From: Dinoroseobacter sp.
GTDB lineage: Bacteria; Pseudomonadota; Alphaproteobacteria; Rhodobacterales; Rhodobacteraceae
Assembly (NCBI GenBank): GCA_030066795.1
Contig: JASJAW010000018.1
Span: 1-64,000 of the forward strand
DNA: 64,000 nucleotides
Direction of reading: 5' to 3'
The notes under the pieces are model-generated. The model saw only the letters and a program-made list of their open reading frames with translations, did not search any database and was not told the origin of the DNA. Position 1 is the first letter of the stretch. The number at the start of each line of letters is the position of its first letter. Position numbers and translations under genes: made by a program. Positions 43,852 through 52,713 of the stretch are shown in pieces.

Positions 43852-45021
43852 ATGGCCGAAACCGATGATACCCAGCCAAAAGCGCCGCCGTCACTGATAC
43901 CTATTCTCTCGGCGGCGAACTTCGTCATTGGTATGGGCGCATTCGTCGTGGTCGGCGTTTTGGAACCGCTTGCGGAAGATCTACAAGTCGAACCCGCCCG
44001 CGCGGGCTTGCTGATGACCATTTACGCACTGGCCTATGCGATTTCCTCGCCGCTTCTTGTGTCGCTGACCGGGCGGATCGGGCGGCGTCGCGTGCTGTTC
44101 TTTGGCCTCGCGACCTTTGCCACAGGGTGTCTGGGATGTGCAGTCGCGCCGAGCGAGGGAGTGCTCTGGGGCGCGCGGGTCATCGCCGCGTTTGGGGCTG
44201 GCGTTTTTACACCGGTATCCGCCGCCGTGGCCGCCGGGTTGAGTGCGCCGGAGCGTCGGGCGCGGGCTCTGGCCGCTGTTTTTTTTGGCATCACTCTTGC
44301 ACAGGTTCTTGGCATCCCGGTAGGCGCTTTCATTGCCTATGAAGTCGGATGGAAACTGGCATTCTGGCTGGTGGTTCTGCTTGCTCTGCCGTGTCTGTGG
44401 CTGGTCTGGACCCGTGTGCCCAAAGGGCTGCGGTTTCAGCCTGTCAGCCTCTCCGATCTCGGGCAGGTTCTGCGGCAGGGCAGTTTGATGCTGGCGGTGG
44501 CGTTCACTGCTGTCTTTCTGAGCGGGATCTACGTTGTTTACACCTTCATGGCGCCGCTTTTCGCGGTTCAAATGGGGTTTGAAGGCGCGATGATTTCTGC
44601 GCTTTTGCTTGTTTTCGGGCTGGGCGCGGTCCTCGGCAACGTCCTTGGGGGCGCGTTGGCGGACTTCATCGGGCCGGAACGGACCCTTGCATTGCTGTGT
44701 CTTTGCCAGATCGCGCTGCTGCCGCTGTTTTCGATGCTACCGCTGGGTTTGGTCCTCGTGTTTGCGCTTGTCCTGGCCTGGTCCGTCTGTGGTTGGTCTT
44801 TTATGGCCCCTCAACAGGCGCGGCTAATCTCTCGCGCGCCTGAGGTTGCTCCGGTGATCCTTTCCCTCAACGCCGCCGCAATTTACGTGGGCGCGGCGCT
44901 TGGGTCGGCACTGGGCGGGATGACGCTCGAAGCGGCTGGGCTGTCCGCCCTTGGGGTGTCTGGTGCCACAGTCGTAGCCGTTGCTTTGCTCACGCTTTGG
45001 GTTGCGCGGCCTCGGGCCTAG
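43852..45021 (+). CDS. MFS transporter (AraJ/YdhP type)
   Basis: The 389-residue protein has 12 hydrophobic helices. GRIGRRRVLFFGLATFATG forms the MFS loop 2-3 motif, and the layout matches sugar-efflux and drug-efflux relatives of AraJ. The ATG at 43852 is used. TTG at 43816 and GTG at 43828 give longer forms that begin inside or next to the terminator and seem less likely. It ends in a 4-base convergent overlap with the next gene. The substrate is unknown. Confidence 0.88.
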   Translation: MAETDDTQPKAPPSLIPILSAANFVIGMGAFVVVGVLEPLAEDLQVEPARAGLLMTIYALAYAISSPLLVSLTGRIGRRRVLFFGLATFATGCLGCAVAPSEGVLWGARVIAAFGAGVFTPVSAAVAAGLSAPERRARALAAVFFGITLAQVLGIPVGAFIAYEVGWKLAFWLVVLLALPCLWLVWTRVPKGLRFQPVSLSDLGQVLRQGSLMLAVAFTAVFLSGIYVVYTFMAPLFAVQMGFEGAMISALLLVFGLGAVLGNVLGGALADFIGPERTLALLCLCQIALLPLFSMLPLGLVLVFALVLAWSVCGWSFMAPQQARLISRAPEVAPVILSLNAAAIYVGAALGSALGGMTLEAAGLSALGVSGATVVAVALLTLWVARPRA

Positions 45022-45494
45022 TTCAGACGCCGTGGGCTTGACCCGTCTGAGTGCGTGTCGGTGTGCAGCGCGATGCAGCGTAGATGCAGGGACAGTTGGG
45101 TCACATGGGTCAATAGATGCGAAGCGAGGTCCGGCCGAACTAGCAGCATGGCTGACAACAGCGCTTCTTCCCTGTCAGGACAAAGCGTTTGGTCCAGCAG
45201 CTCCGCGAGCAGCCGTTCATCTGGTGTCGCCAACTCGCTGCCGATCGGATGAAGCTGGAGTTTCTTTTGCGTCCCATTGCGGGCGATCAGCCTCAAACCG
45301 CGTTCCAGCGCCCGCAGCGCGACGCGGGCGCGCTCCATGCCCAAGTGCCGGCAAAAAATCGTCCAGACCGTTTCTTTGCCGTCGGTTCCGCCATGCCATA
45401 AGCGAACGATCCGTACAGCGGTTTGCTGGTCTTCCGTCAAGCTGTCGATAAGCACGAGGCTTTGACGATTCAGGCTCGATCTTTCAAGGCTCAT
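45018..45494 (-). CDS. Hypothetical soluble protein
   Basis: The 158-residue protein is mostly helical: TEDQQTAVRIVRLWHGG, WTIFCRHLGMERARVALRALE, then a C-terminal half rich in Leu and His. I do not recognise a family, and no membrane segment or signal is present. The start ATG 45494 lacks a clear ribosome site. A palindrome with an A7 centre lies 36 bases upstream. Confidence 0.65.
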   Translation of the reverse strand: MSLERSSLNRQSLVLIDSLTEDQQTAVRIVRLWHGGTDGKETVWTIFCRHLGMERARVALRALERGLRLIARNGTQKKLQLHPIGSELATPDERLLAELLDQTLCPDREEALLSAMLLVRPDLASHLLTHVTQLSLHLRCIALHTDTHSDGSSPRRLN

Positions 45495-45529
45495 GGGTTT
45501 TTGGGGTTTAAGTCGCGCATAGCATAAAT

Positions 45530-45548
45530 ACTGACAAAAAAAGTCAGT
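45530..45548. repeat. Inverted repeat ACTGAC-A7-GTCAGT
   Basis: Perfect 6-base arms flank seven A bases. It lies between the hypothetical gene starting at 45494 and the micro-gene ending at 45592. It may be an operator for the former, or on the minus strand a weak end signal for the latter. Confidence 0.4.
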
Positions 45549-45591
45549 TATAGCAAGTCACTCTACCTTGCGACTTTTTTGGCGCGTCCGT

Positions 45592-45687
45592 TCAGATTGC
45601 TTCTGCCAACAACCCGATGACAAGCAACAGAAATACGGCCACCGGCACAGCCCAACGGCTGTGCATGAATATGCGTGCATACCGCAT
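45592..45687 (-). CDS. 31-residue single-helix membrane protein
   Basis: The ATG at 45687 is preceded by GGAGGGG five bases upstream. It opens a 31-codon frame that begins MRYARIFMHSRW, has one hydrophobic helix (about residues 13-28: AVPVAVFLLLVIGLLA) and ends EAI before TGA. The basic N terminus and the helix suggest a single-span inner-membrane microprotein of the CydX or CcoQ size class, although it matches neither by sequence. The gene lies just after the multicopper oxidase gene on the same strand, and an FNR-like box precedes it. Confidence 0.65.
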   Translation of the reverse strand: MRYARIFMHSRWAVPVAVFLLLVIGLLAEAI

Positions 45688-45750
45688 GTGAACCCCTCCG
45701 TGCCTTCCAGACTAAGCAATTTTCGAAACCGCGCCATGATCTTGCGCAAT

Positions 45751-45764
45751 TTGATCTGCGTCAG
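45751..45764 (-). promoter_or_regulatory. FNR-like box before the 31-residue membrane protein
   Basis: On the minus strand the sequence reads CTGAC-GCAG-ATCAA, close to the FNR family pattern and similar to the box at 7837. It overlaps the last bases of the multicopper oxidase gene, 64 bases before the micro-gene start. No clear -10 is visible at the class II position. Confidence 0.4.
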
Positions 45765-47155
45765 GCTGTCACGCGTATCCAGGTCATCATGCCCGCCATC
45801 TGATGCGACAGCATATGGCAATGGAACATCCAACTCCCGGGCGTCTGGGCCACGAACGCGATTTCGCGCGTTTCGTCCGGGTTCACCAGCACTGTATCCC
45901 GCCAAGCCCCCGGCGTGCCGTCCGGCGCGAGCAGGCGGAAATGATAGCCATGCAAGTGTTGGGCGTGTGGGAAGGCAGTGCGGTTTTCGATTGCGATCCG
46001 GATCGTTTCGCCAACGCGGGCCTCGATCAGGGGCGCTTCAGACATCCCCGCGATCCCATTGAACGCCCAGAACTGGTTTTCGTCGACCAGTGCGCGCATG
46101 TCCATCTTCTGGCCGTTGAGCGTTGCTCCGTCTGGCAGACCTCGCATCGCCCCCCCTTCCATTACCAACGCGACCTTGCGCGCCTCGGAAGGGTCCGGCT
46201 CTGGATGCTCATTTGGAGGGAATGGTGCCGGACGATCGCGCGCAGCTTGAGCCGGTTGGCTGTCGGTCGGGAAGGAGGCCAGTAAGAAGTTTCCGTCTCG
46301 TTCGACTGAGGCCAAAAGCGCCTCGCTGTCGGGCTCAGCAGTCACGTCCGCGACCACATCGATCCGCTGCGCCGGGGCCAGCGTGAGTTCGGTGACTTCG
46401 GTGAGTTGAGCAAGCGGCATGCCGTCCAGCGCGGCCACCCACAGCCGCAAACCCTCTGCGCGCATATTGAAGATGCGCGCGGTTGCAGTGTTCACGAGGC
46501 GCAGTCTGAGCCTGTCACCCGCCCGAACGCCCCGGCTCCACTGGAACTGCCCGTTGACCGTGACATAGTTTCCCAGCCGACCAGCATGGGAAAGATCATG
46601 GCGATTGCCGAAGCTCTCGTGGATCTGGGCGTCCTCGGTCATGCGCCAATCATCGAGAACAAGCGTCAGATCGGCATCGACTTGTGGAGGTTCCGGTTCC
46701 TCCACGATCAGAACGCCGGACAAACCGCGCGAAATCTGCTCGGTGGAATGTTGGTGCGGGTGGTACCAGAAGGTCCCGGCGTCGGGTGGTGTGAAGCTGT
46801 ACTCGAAGCTTTCGCCCGGCATTACGGGCGGTTGGGTGACATTCGGAACGCCGTCCATTTCGTTTGGCAGCCGGACGCCGTGCCAGTGGATGGTCGTGCC
46901 TTGGGTAGGCAAGGCGTTTTCCAAACGTGCGCGGAACATCTCTCCCTGAGTAATGCGCAACTCCGGGCCCGGAGCGCTCTCATTGTAGGCCCAGACGGCT
47001 GTTTCAGGATAGTCTGACGGCGCGATTTGCAGGCTGGCGGGCGCCGCGCGTAAAACGTTTGTTGCCGGTGCACCGAAGGCGGTTCGGCCCGCTGAAAGTG
47101 TAGCGAGAGCCGCCGCACCGCCTGCCAGAAAACCGCGCCGTGTCGGGTAGATCAT
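45761..47155 (-). CDS. Tat-exported multicopper oxidase
   Basis: The 464-residue protein begins with a twin-arginine signal, TRRGFLAGGAAALATLSAG. All four copper-binding blocks are present: TIHWHGVRLP, WYHPHQHS, HAQHLHGYHFRLL and WMFHCHMLSHQMAGMM, ending with a Met axial ligand for the type 1 site. It is a periplasmic laccase/CueO/bilirubin-oxidase-type enzyme that oxidises a substrate with reduction of oxygen to water. Copper tolerance is possible, but there is no Met-rich loop like that of CueO and no copper regulator nearby. Confidence 0.92.
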   Translation of the reverse strand: MIYPTRRGFLAGGAAALATLSAGRTAFGAPATNVLRAAPASLQIAPSDYPETAVWAYNESAPGPELRITQGEMFRARLENALPTQGTTIHWHGVRLPNEMDGVPNVTQPPVMPGESFEYSFTPPDAGTFWYHPHQHSTEQISRGLSGVLIVEEPEPPQVDADLTLVLDDWRMTEDAQIHESFGNRHDLSHAGRLGNYVTVNGQFQWSRGVRAGDRLRLRLVNTATARIFNMRAEGLRLWVAALDGMPLAQLTEVTELTLAPAQRIDVVADVTAEPDSEALLASVERDGNFLLASFPTDSQPAQAARDRPAPFPPNEHPEPDPSEARKVALVMEGGAMRGLPDGATLNGQKMDMRALVDENQFWAFNGIAGMSEAPLIEARVGETIRIAIENRTAFPHAQHLHGYHFRLLAPDGTPGAWRDTVLVNPDETREIAFVAQTPGSWMFHCHMLSHQMAGMMTWIRVTA

Positions 47156-47244
47156 TGGTTGTCCTCCGTAAGCCCACCTTGGGTGGCGCTGGTGGTAAGG
47201 TCAATCTGCTGGTCCGTCGCGGTCTGTGCAGCTAGGTTACGCCT

Positions 47245-47910
47245 ATGTGTGGACGGTTTGCCTTGACCTTGCCGACGGAGGCGATGGCGCAGCTTTTTGC
47301 AGCGACACCTTCGAACGACCTGCCGGACACGCCGAACTTCAATATCTGCCCCACGAACGTGGTCACTGTGGTCACCTCTGATAGCGCAGACCGGCGATTG
47401 CGCCCAATGCGTTGGGGGTTCTTGCCGCATTGGTACAAGAGCCCGACAGACGGACCGCTGTTGATTAACGCGCGGTCTGAAACGCTCGCAGAGAAGCCCG
47501 CCTTCCGCGCTGCATGCCGCGAGCGTCGTTGCCTCATCCCGGCAACCGGTTTTTTCGAATGGACCAAGGATACCGAAGGCAAACGGCTGCCTTGGTACAT
47601 CTACCGCGCCGACGGCGCGCCAATCGCATTTGCTGGTGTTTGGCAGGTCTGGGAGAAGGGTGAGGCGCCACTGGTGACCTGCGCGATTGTAACAACCCCG
47701 GCCAGCCAGACTCTGTCTCAAATTCATCATAGGATGCCGCTGACACTCGAGGCACCTGATTGGCCGCTTTGGCTGGGAGAGGCCGGTAAAGGCGCAGCAC
47801 GGCTAATGAAGCCAGCGGAGGAAGCACGCTTAGTTTTTCATCGTGTGGACCCCAAGGTCAATTCAAACCGGGCCGCAGGTGAAGAGCTGATCCAGCCAAT
47901 AGCCGCCTGA
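47245..47910 (+). CDS. SRAP-family protein (YedK/HMCES type)
   Basis: The 221-residue protein begins MCGRFALT, where Cys2 forms the thiazolidine crosslink to abasic sites in single-stranded DNA. INARSETLAEKPAFR, RRCLIPATGFFEW and HHRMPLTLE complete the SRAP signature, including the conserved Asn, Glu and His. It protects abasic sites during replication. It is a single gene, divergent from the multicopper oxidase gene. The start is fixed by the required Met-Cys. Confidence 0.95.
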   Translation: MCGRFALTLPTEAMAQLFAATPSNDLPDTPNFNICPTNVVTVVTSDSADRRLRPMRWGFLPHWYKSPTDGPLLINARSETLAEKPAFRAACRERRCLIPATGFFEWTKDTEGKRLPWYIYRADGAPIAFAGVWQVWEKGEAPLVTCAIVTTPASQTLSQIHHRMPLTLEAPDWPLWLGEAGKGAARLMKPAEEARLVFHRVDPKVNSNRAAGEELIQPIAA

Positions 47911-47996
47911 AAAAAAGGGCGCTGTCCATGAGGACGGCGCCAGTCACGAAGGGAAACTCACCGGGATATGGCGATCAACTTCGGGACCCCATATCC
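47910..47996 (-). ncRNA. Candidate small RNA with two stem-loops and a T7 end
   Basis: Read on the minus strand, a perfect hairpin GGATATGG...CCATATCC (47996-47964) is followed by a second stem (47941-47918, ten base pairs with one G-U) and seven T bases (47916-47910). This is a full intrinsic terminator, but no minus-strand coding gene ends here. It may be the 3' part of a small RNA antisense to the region after the SRAP gene. No convincing promoter was found, so the 5' end is uncertain. Confidence 0.35.
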
Positions 47997-48113
47997 TGAG
48001 CATCATGCTAGACGCGCAATTGCGCAGACGCGATGGAACCAACATGGCGATTTTGTGGCAACTCTGCTCGAACTCGTCGACACGCGGCGAATGGGCGCTG
48101 CCTTGCTTCTCGC

Positions 48114-48142
48114 TTGACGCCCAAATCCGGGTGAAATATCCA
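48114..48142 (+). promoter_or_regulatory. Sigma-70-type promoter of the tRNA-Gly gene
   Basis: TTGACG (48114-48119) and TATCCA (48137-48142) are 17 bases apart and lie 12 bases before the tRNA start. The position and spacing fit a tRNA promoter well. Confidence 0.7.
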
Positions 48143-48154
48143 CCTATGGACCGG

Positions 48155-48228
48155 GCGGGTATGGTGAAATGGTATCACACGAGCCTTCCAAGCTCTTGGT
48201 GTCGGTTCGATTCCGACTACCCGCTCCA
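48155..48228 (+). tRNA. tRNA-Gly (anticodon UCC)
   Basis: The 74-base gene folds as a cloverleaf. Acceptor arm GCGGGTA pairs with TACCCGC (48218-48224). The anticodon stem is GAGC/GCTC with loop CTTCCAA, anticodon TCC. The T loop GGTTCGATTCC is normal, the discriminator base is T and CCA is encoded. It reads GGA codons (and probably GGG). Confidence 0.95.
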
Positions 48229-48296
48229 ATTGACTGGTTGTCCTGTGCGCCGGGGTGGGCCGCAAGGTAACCTGCCTTGTGAATGTGAGCCCGCCT

Positions 48297-50096
48297 ATGG
48301 CCCGAAAGCCAACTGCCGGAACGTCGGATAAGGAACGCGCAAAGTCCAAGAATATTGGGGCATTGCGCAGCTTGGTCCCGTTCATGGCACCGTATAAGTC
48401 CCTGATCATAGCGGCATCTATGGCACTTGTAGCGACGGCGTGCCTGTCACTGTTGTTACCGATGGCGGTGCGACGTGTCGTCGACGGGTTCGATGCCCGT
48501 GATACGGCGTTGCTCGACCAGTATTTTGCCGGTTCTATCTTGATTGCGGCGCTCTTGGCGATCGGGACAGGTCTTCGCTACTATCTTGTGACCCGTCTTG
48601 GAGAGCGGGTTGTCGCAGACATCCGCAAAGCCGTGTTCAACCGCACGCTGGGCATGAGTCCTCAGTTCTTCGAGAAGATCATGACCGGCGAGGTTCTGAG
48701 CCGACTGACAACAGACACGACGCTGATTCTCTCGGTGATCGGTTCGTCGGTCTCGGTGGCGCTCCGCAATATTCTCATTCTGATTGGCGGTCTGGCTCTG
48801 ATGCTGCTGACGTCTGCCAAACTGACCGGACTTGTGTTGTTGCTTGTCCCGGCAGTGTTGATCCCGATCATCATCCTTGGCCGCCGGCTGCGAGTCCTAA
48901 GCCGTGAAAACCAGGATTGGATTGCGGCAAGCTCCGGGAACGCCTCAGAGGCCCTTCAGTCTGTCCAGACCGTACAGGCCTTCACGCACGAGAAAGAAAG
49001 CCGTGCAGAGTTCGGTGACGTCACCGAGAAGTCCTTTGACAGCGCCAAACGCCGGATTGGCGTGCGCGCCCTGATGACTGTGATTGTTATCTTCCTTATC
49101 TTCACCGGGATTGTCGGTGTGCTCTGGGTGGGGGCCCGTGATGTTCGGGGTGAGGTAATGACCCCCGGAGCGCTGGTGCAGTTCGTGATTTACGCTGTAA
49201 TGGTGGCAGGGTCTGTGGCGGCCTTGTCCGAGATTTGGGGCGAACTCCAAAGGGCAGCGGGTGCAACCGAACGGTTGGTCGAGCTTTTGACCATGAAAGA
49301 TACGGTTGAGGATCCGGCCACACCGGCCGCCCTGCCAGCGAATTGCGTCGGTCGGATCGAATTCGAGAACGTCAGTTTCATTTACCCGGCAAGACCGGAT
49401 GTCTCGGTTCTGCGAGACATCTCGCTCGATATTAAGCCGGGAGAAACGGTTGCCCTGGTCGGCCCCTCCGGCGCGGGTAAGTCTACGATCCTCCAGTTGC
49501 TTTTGCGGTTCTTCGATCCGGTTTCCGGGGCGATACGGTTGGACGGGCAAGATCTGCGAGACTTGCAGCGGGACGCGTTCCGCCGGGAGATTGCTTTTGT
49601 TCCACAGGACGCGGTGATTTTTGCGGCAACTGCGCGCGAGAATATACGATTTGGTCGACCCGACGCGACTGATGCAGAAGTGATAGAAGCGGCAAAGGCG
49701 GCGGCAGCAGACGAGTTCTTGGCGCGCCTTCCGGATGGTTACGACACCTATGTTGGGGAGCGGGGCGTCATGCTGTCGGGTGGCCAGAAACAGCGTATTG
49801 CGCTGGCACGGGCCATCCTGCGGGATGCACCGGTGCTGCTACTGGACGAAGCCACCTCTGCGCTTGACGCCGAAAGCGAGCAGGCTGTGCAGCACGCGGT
49901 AGAGGCGCTGTCACAGGACCGGACGACTTTGATCGTGGCCCACCGGCTTGCGACCGTTAAGAAAGCAGACCGCATACTGGTGTTTGAAGATGGCCAGATC
50001 GTTGCTGAAGGTACTCATGATGCGCTGGTCGCCGAAGGCGGGCTTTATGCTCGGCTTGCGCGCTTGCAGTTCACGGCTGGCCTCGCGGCGGAGTAG
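48297..50096 (+). CDS. ABC exporter, fused permease and ATPase
   Basis: The 599-residue half-transporter has six membrane helices (about 25-320) and a nucleotide-binding domain with Walker A GPSGAGKST, signature LSGGQKQRIALARA, Walker B VLLLDEATSALD and the H loop AHRLATV. It belongs to the MsbA/multidrug exporter type and works as a dimer, exporting lipids or drugs. Start ATG 48297 is used; GTG codons at 48255 and 48279 would lengthen it. It follows the tRNA by 68 bases and may be read from the same promoter. Confidence 0.92.
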   Translation: MARKPTAGTSDKERAKSKNIGALRSLVPFMAPYKSLIIAASMALVATACLSLLLPMAVRRVVDGFDARDTALLDQYFAGSILIAALLAIGTGLRYYLVTRLGERVVADIRKAVFNRTLGMSPQFFEKIMTGEVLSRLTTDTTLILSVIGSSVSVALRNILILIGGLALMLLTSAKLTGLVLLLVPAVLIPIIILGRRLRVLSRENQDWIAASSGNASEALQSVQTVQAFTHEKESRAEFGDVTEKSFDSAKRRIGVRALMTVIVIFLIFTGIVGVLWVGARDVRGEVMTPGALVQFVIYAVMVAGSVAALSEIWGELQRAAGATERLVELLTMKDTVEDPATPAALPANCVGRIEFENVSFIYPARPDVSVLRDISLDIKPGETVALVGPSGAGKSTILQLLLRFFDPVSGAIRLDGQDLRDLQRDAFRREIAFVPQDAVIFAATARENIRFGRPDATDAEVIEAAKAAAADEFLARLPDGYDTYVGERGVMLSGGQKQRIALARAILRDAPVLLLDEATSALDAESEQAVQHAVEALSQDRTTLIVAHRLATVKKADRILVFEDGQIVAEGTHDALVAEGGLYARLARLQFTAGLAAE

Positions 50097-50275
50097 CACT
50101 GTAATGATCGCCTTGCCTTTGAATGCGGCGCTTCCCACATCACATTAAACGTTGCGTCACAGATAGCGCAGCATTCTTGCGCCGAGTTTTCTGTGTAATA
50201 AACGTCACTGGCGGCGCGGGCCCGTAAGAGGCCGTGCAAAAAAGCGTAGAAATACCAACACTCCAGGGGGGAGCC

Positions 50276-52174
50276 ATGGGCATCAGTATTGGCACACTTG
50301 CCGATAAATCGAAGATCGAAGCCGACCACCCGTGGGAGCAGGTGCAGCCTGCAGTCACGATTTACGAGTACCTGACGCGCGCGAAGTCCAAGTACGGCAA
50401 CCGCCCAGCAGTGACGTTCACGCTCACCTCGGACCCCAAAGATGCTGGCGAAACCCTGACTTGGACGGAGTTGCACGGCAAGGCCACGCAAGCGGCAAAC
50501 TTGTTCCGCAGCCTGGGTGTCGGTGAAAATGACGTCGTCGCATATATGATGCCAAATGCATCAGAGACCGTATGGACGCTGCTGGGTGGATCGACCGCGG
50601 GTATCGTGAACCCGATCAACCCGTTGCTCGAGCCTGAGCAGATCGGCTCAATACTTAACGAGACCGGCGCAAAAGTGCTCGTAACTCTGAAGAGCTTCCT
50701 GAAAACGGATGTCGCGCAGAAAGCGGCCGAAGCTGTCGCCATGGCGCCGGGCGTTACGCATGTGCTCGAGGTTGACCTGCTGCGCTATCTCAGCCCGCCA
50801 AAGAGCTGGATCGCGGGACTGCTACGTCCCAAGAACCCGGTTTCGCATTCCGCGAAGGTACTCGACTTCAATAATGAGCTTGCCAAGCATCGGAGTGACG
50901 GTCTCGATTTCGCAGATAGTTTCGGAGACCGTGTTGCCGGGTATTTTCACACCGGCGGAACTACCGGGATGCCGAAGGTCGCGCAGCACAAGTATTCGGG
51001 CATGATATATAACGGTTGGCTCGGCTCGGAGTTGATCTTTCAGGAAGATGACACCCTGATCTGCCCACTGCCTCTGTTCCACGTCTTTGCCTGTTATCCG
51101 ATCATGATGTCGATCATCGGGGCCGGCAGCCATGTTGTCTTTCCGACACCACAGGGCTATCGCGGCGATGGGGTGTTCGACAACTTCTGGAAACTGATCG
51201 AGCGTTGGAACGTGACCTTTATGATCACTGTGCCGACCGCCTTGGCCGCGCTGATGCAGCGCCCCGTGGACGCTGATGTATCTTCTCTGCGCATCGCGAT
51301 CTCTGGCTCTGCGCCACTGCCACTCGAGCTCTACAACCGGTTCAAGGAGGCAACTGGCGTAAACATTGCGGAAGGCTACGGGCTGACCGAAGCCACATGC
51401 CTTGTGTCCTGCAACCCGATTGACGGAAAGCAGAAGGTGGGCTCTGTCGGTATTCCGCTTCCACACACTGAAGTGCGAATACTGCATTGCGATGAGACCG
51501 GTAAGATCGACCGCGCGTGTGCGACCGATGAAATAGGAGAAATCTGCATTTCAAACCCGGGTGTCTTCGCGGGGTCAACCTACACGGAGAGCGACAAGAA
51601 CCTAGACCTGTTTGCCGATGAGATATTCCTGCGCACCGGTGACCTTGGTCGGATCGATGAGGAAGGGTACCTCTGGATAACCGGGCGTGCGAAGGACCTG
51701 ATTATTCGGTCTGGTCACAATATCGACCCGGCCATTATCGAAGAGACACTGATGGGACACCAGGCGGTTGCAATGGTCGGAGCAATTGGCCAACCCGATG
51801 CCTACGCTGGCGAATTGCCCGCTGCCTACGTGGAACTTGTCGCGGGAAAGTCTACAACGCCGGAGGCCCTTCTGGCTTTTGCAAAAGAGCAAATTCCAGA
51901 AAATGCCGCTATCCCAAAGCATATCGAGGTCCTATCCGAGATACCGAAAACGGCTGTCGGCAAGGTGTTCAAGCCGGACTTGCGGAAGTCGGCGATCACG
52001 CGCGTTTATACCGCTGCACTGGAAGAGGCAGGGCTCAACGCTGTTGTGGCCGAGGTGACCGAGGACAAGAAGCGCGGGCTTGTGGCGCGACTAGTGAAGA
52101 CCGGGGACGTGACGGACGACGCTGTCGGCGACGTTCTGGGCAACTATACCCGGCCATGGGAATGGCGGGACTGA
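50276..52174 (+). CDS. Acyl-CoA synthetase (AMP-forming), long form
   Basis: The 632-residue acyl-adenylate enzyme has HTGGTTGMPKVAQHKYSG (ATP loop, with HTGGTTG instead of the common YTSGTTG), GYGLTEATCLVSCNP, FLRTGDLGRIDEEGYLWITGRAKDLIIRSGHNIDP and PKTAVGKVFKPDLR with the catalytic Lys. The C-terminal tail is longer than usual. Such enzymes in roseobacters act on fatty or aromatic acids. GGGGGAG precedes the ATG at 50276. The 179 bases before it show no gene. Confidence 0.88.
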   Translation: MGISIGTLADKSKIEADHPWEQVQPAVTIYEYLTRAKSKYGNRPAVTFTLTSDPKDAGETLTWTELHGKATQAANLFRSLGVGENDVVAYMMPNASETVWTLLGGSTAGIVNPINPLLEPEQIGSILNETGAKVLVTLKSFLKTDVAQKAAEAVAMAPGVTHVLEVDLLRYLSPPKSWIAGLLRPKNPVSHSAKVLDFNNELAKHRSDGLDFADSFGDRVAGYFHTGGTTGMPKVAQHKYSGMIYNGWLGSELIFQEDDTLICPLPLFHVFACYPIMMSIIGAGSHVVFPTPQGYRGDGVFDNFWKLIERWNVTFMITVPTALAALMQRPVDADVSSLRIAISGSAPLPLELYNRFKEATGVNIAEGYGLTEATCLVSCNPIDGKQKVGSVGIPLPHTEVRILHCDETGKIDRACATDEIGEICISNPGVFAGSTYTESDKNLDLFADEIFLRTGDLGRIDEEGYLWITGRAKDLIIRSGHNIDPAIIEETLMGHQAVAMVGAIGQPDAYAGELPAAYVELVAGKSTTPEALLAFAKEQIPENAAIPKHIEVLSEIPKTAVGKVFKPDLRKSAITRVYTAALEEAGLNAVVAEVTEDKKRGLVARLVKTGDVTDDAVGDVLGNYTRPWEWRD

Positions 52175-52225
52175 ACATCTAAAACTTGAGCCGCTTTCTT
52201 AACGCGACTTCAAGACCAGTGTTTT

Positions 52226-52262
52226 AGGCTCCGTATTGTATGAGTTGGTGCGGAGCCTTTTT
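52226..52262 (+). terminator. Intrinsic terminator after the long acyl-CoA synthetase gene
   Basis: AGGCTCCG (52226-52233) and CGGAGCCT (52251-52258) form an 8-base-pair stem with a 17-base loop, followed by TTTTT. It overlaps the only plausible ribosome site (GGAG) of the next small gene. Confidence 0.7.
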
Positions 52263-52263
52263 C

Positions 52264-52452
52264 ATGATTTACGTTCTCTTTGGGCTATACCTTGGCGCAA
52301 TCGCAGGCATGGCAACGTTGAATGCCGGTGGGGGCTTGGTTATGGCCTTCGGGTTGTTTTCGCTCTTCGGGGCCTTATCGCTTGTGGCGGGGTTCGCGCT
52401 TGCAGCGCTATGTGTCCTTCGCACAGAGCTTTTGGCGAGCCAAAGCAGCTAG
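52264..52452 (+). CDS. Small two-helix membrane protein
   Basis: The 62-residue protein has two hydrophobic helices (about 2-20 and 28-52) and a short polar tail. No family is recognised. The likely ribosome site lies in the right arm of the terminator hairpin, so translation from read-through transcripts may be blocked, or the true start may be the ATG at 52240. It is convincing by hydrophobic pattern only. Confidence 0.5.
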   Translation: MIYVLFGLYLGAIAGMATLNAGGGLVMAFGLFSLFGALSLVAGFALAALCVLRTELLASQSS

Positions 52453-52574
52453 TCCGCGCTCATTATATGGCCATTTCGGCGGCATCTGCCTAATTTTTGA
52501 TCGAAATCCCGCCTCCTGAGCATGGCGCTTACTTCCAGTCTTGGTGGTTTGGGCACCGCCTGCCTATGCCAAAG

Positions 52575-52680
52575 GGGCAGGGCACTTAGGGTTCCGCCGC
52601 GTCGAGCGGGTCTGGTCCGAGAAGTGCCGCCCGACTGGCCAATTCCAGATGGGTACACGGCGGGCCAAAATCCCGGGAGG
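52575..52680 (+). promoter_or_regulatory. Guanidine-I (ykkC) riboswitch
   Basis: The conserved elements of the guanidine-I aptamer appear in order: P1 arm GGCACTT (52581-52587) followed by AGGGTTCCG (52588-52596), then CTGGTCCGAGA (52612-52622), then the closing P1 arm AAGTGCC (52622-52628). ACACGG (52655-52660) and the CGGG/CCCGGGAGG module (52661-52680) follow. P1 is perfectly complementary. The aptamer binds guanidinium and switches on the downstream genes. It lies 88 bases before the binding-protein gene, in a 316-base gap (52453-52768) that holds no coding gene. Confidence 0.92.
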
Positions 52681-52713
52681 TTACTGCGCAGGTTTTGTCC
52701 GCGCTCATCCCAT

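Noticed and set aside
52495-52512. FNR-like half site TTGAT-CGAA-ATCCC before the riboswitch
   Set aside because: Only the left half and part of the right half match, and the operon already has a riboswitch to explain its control.
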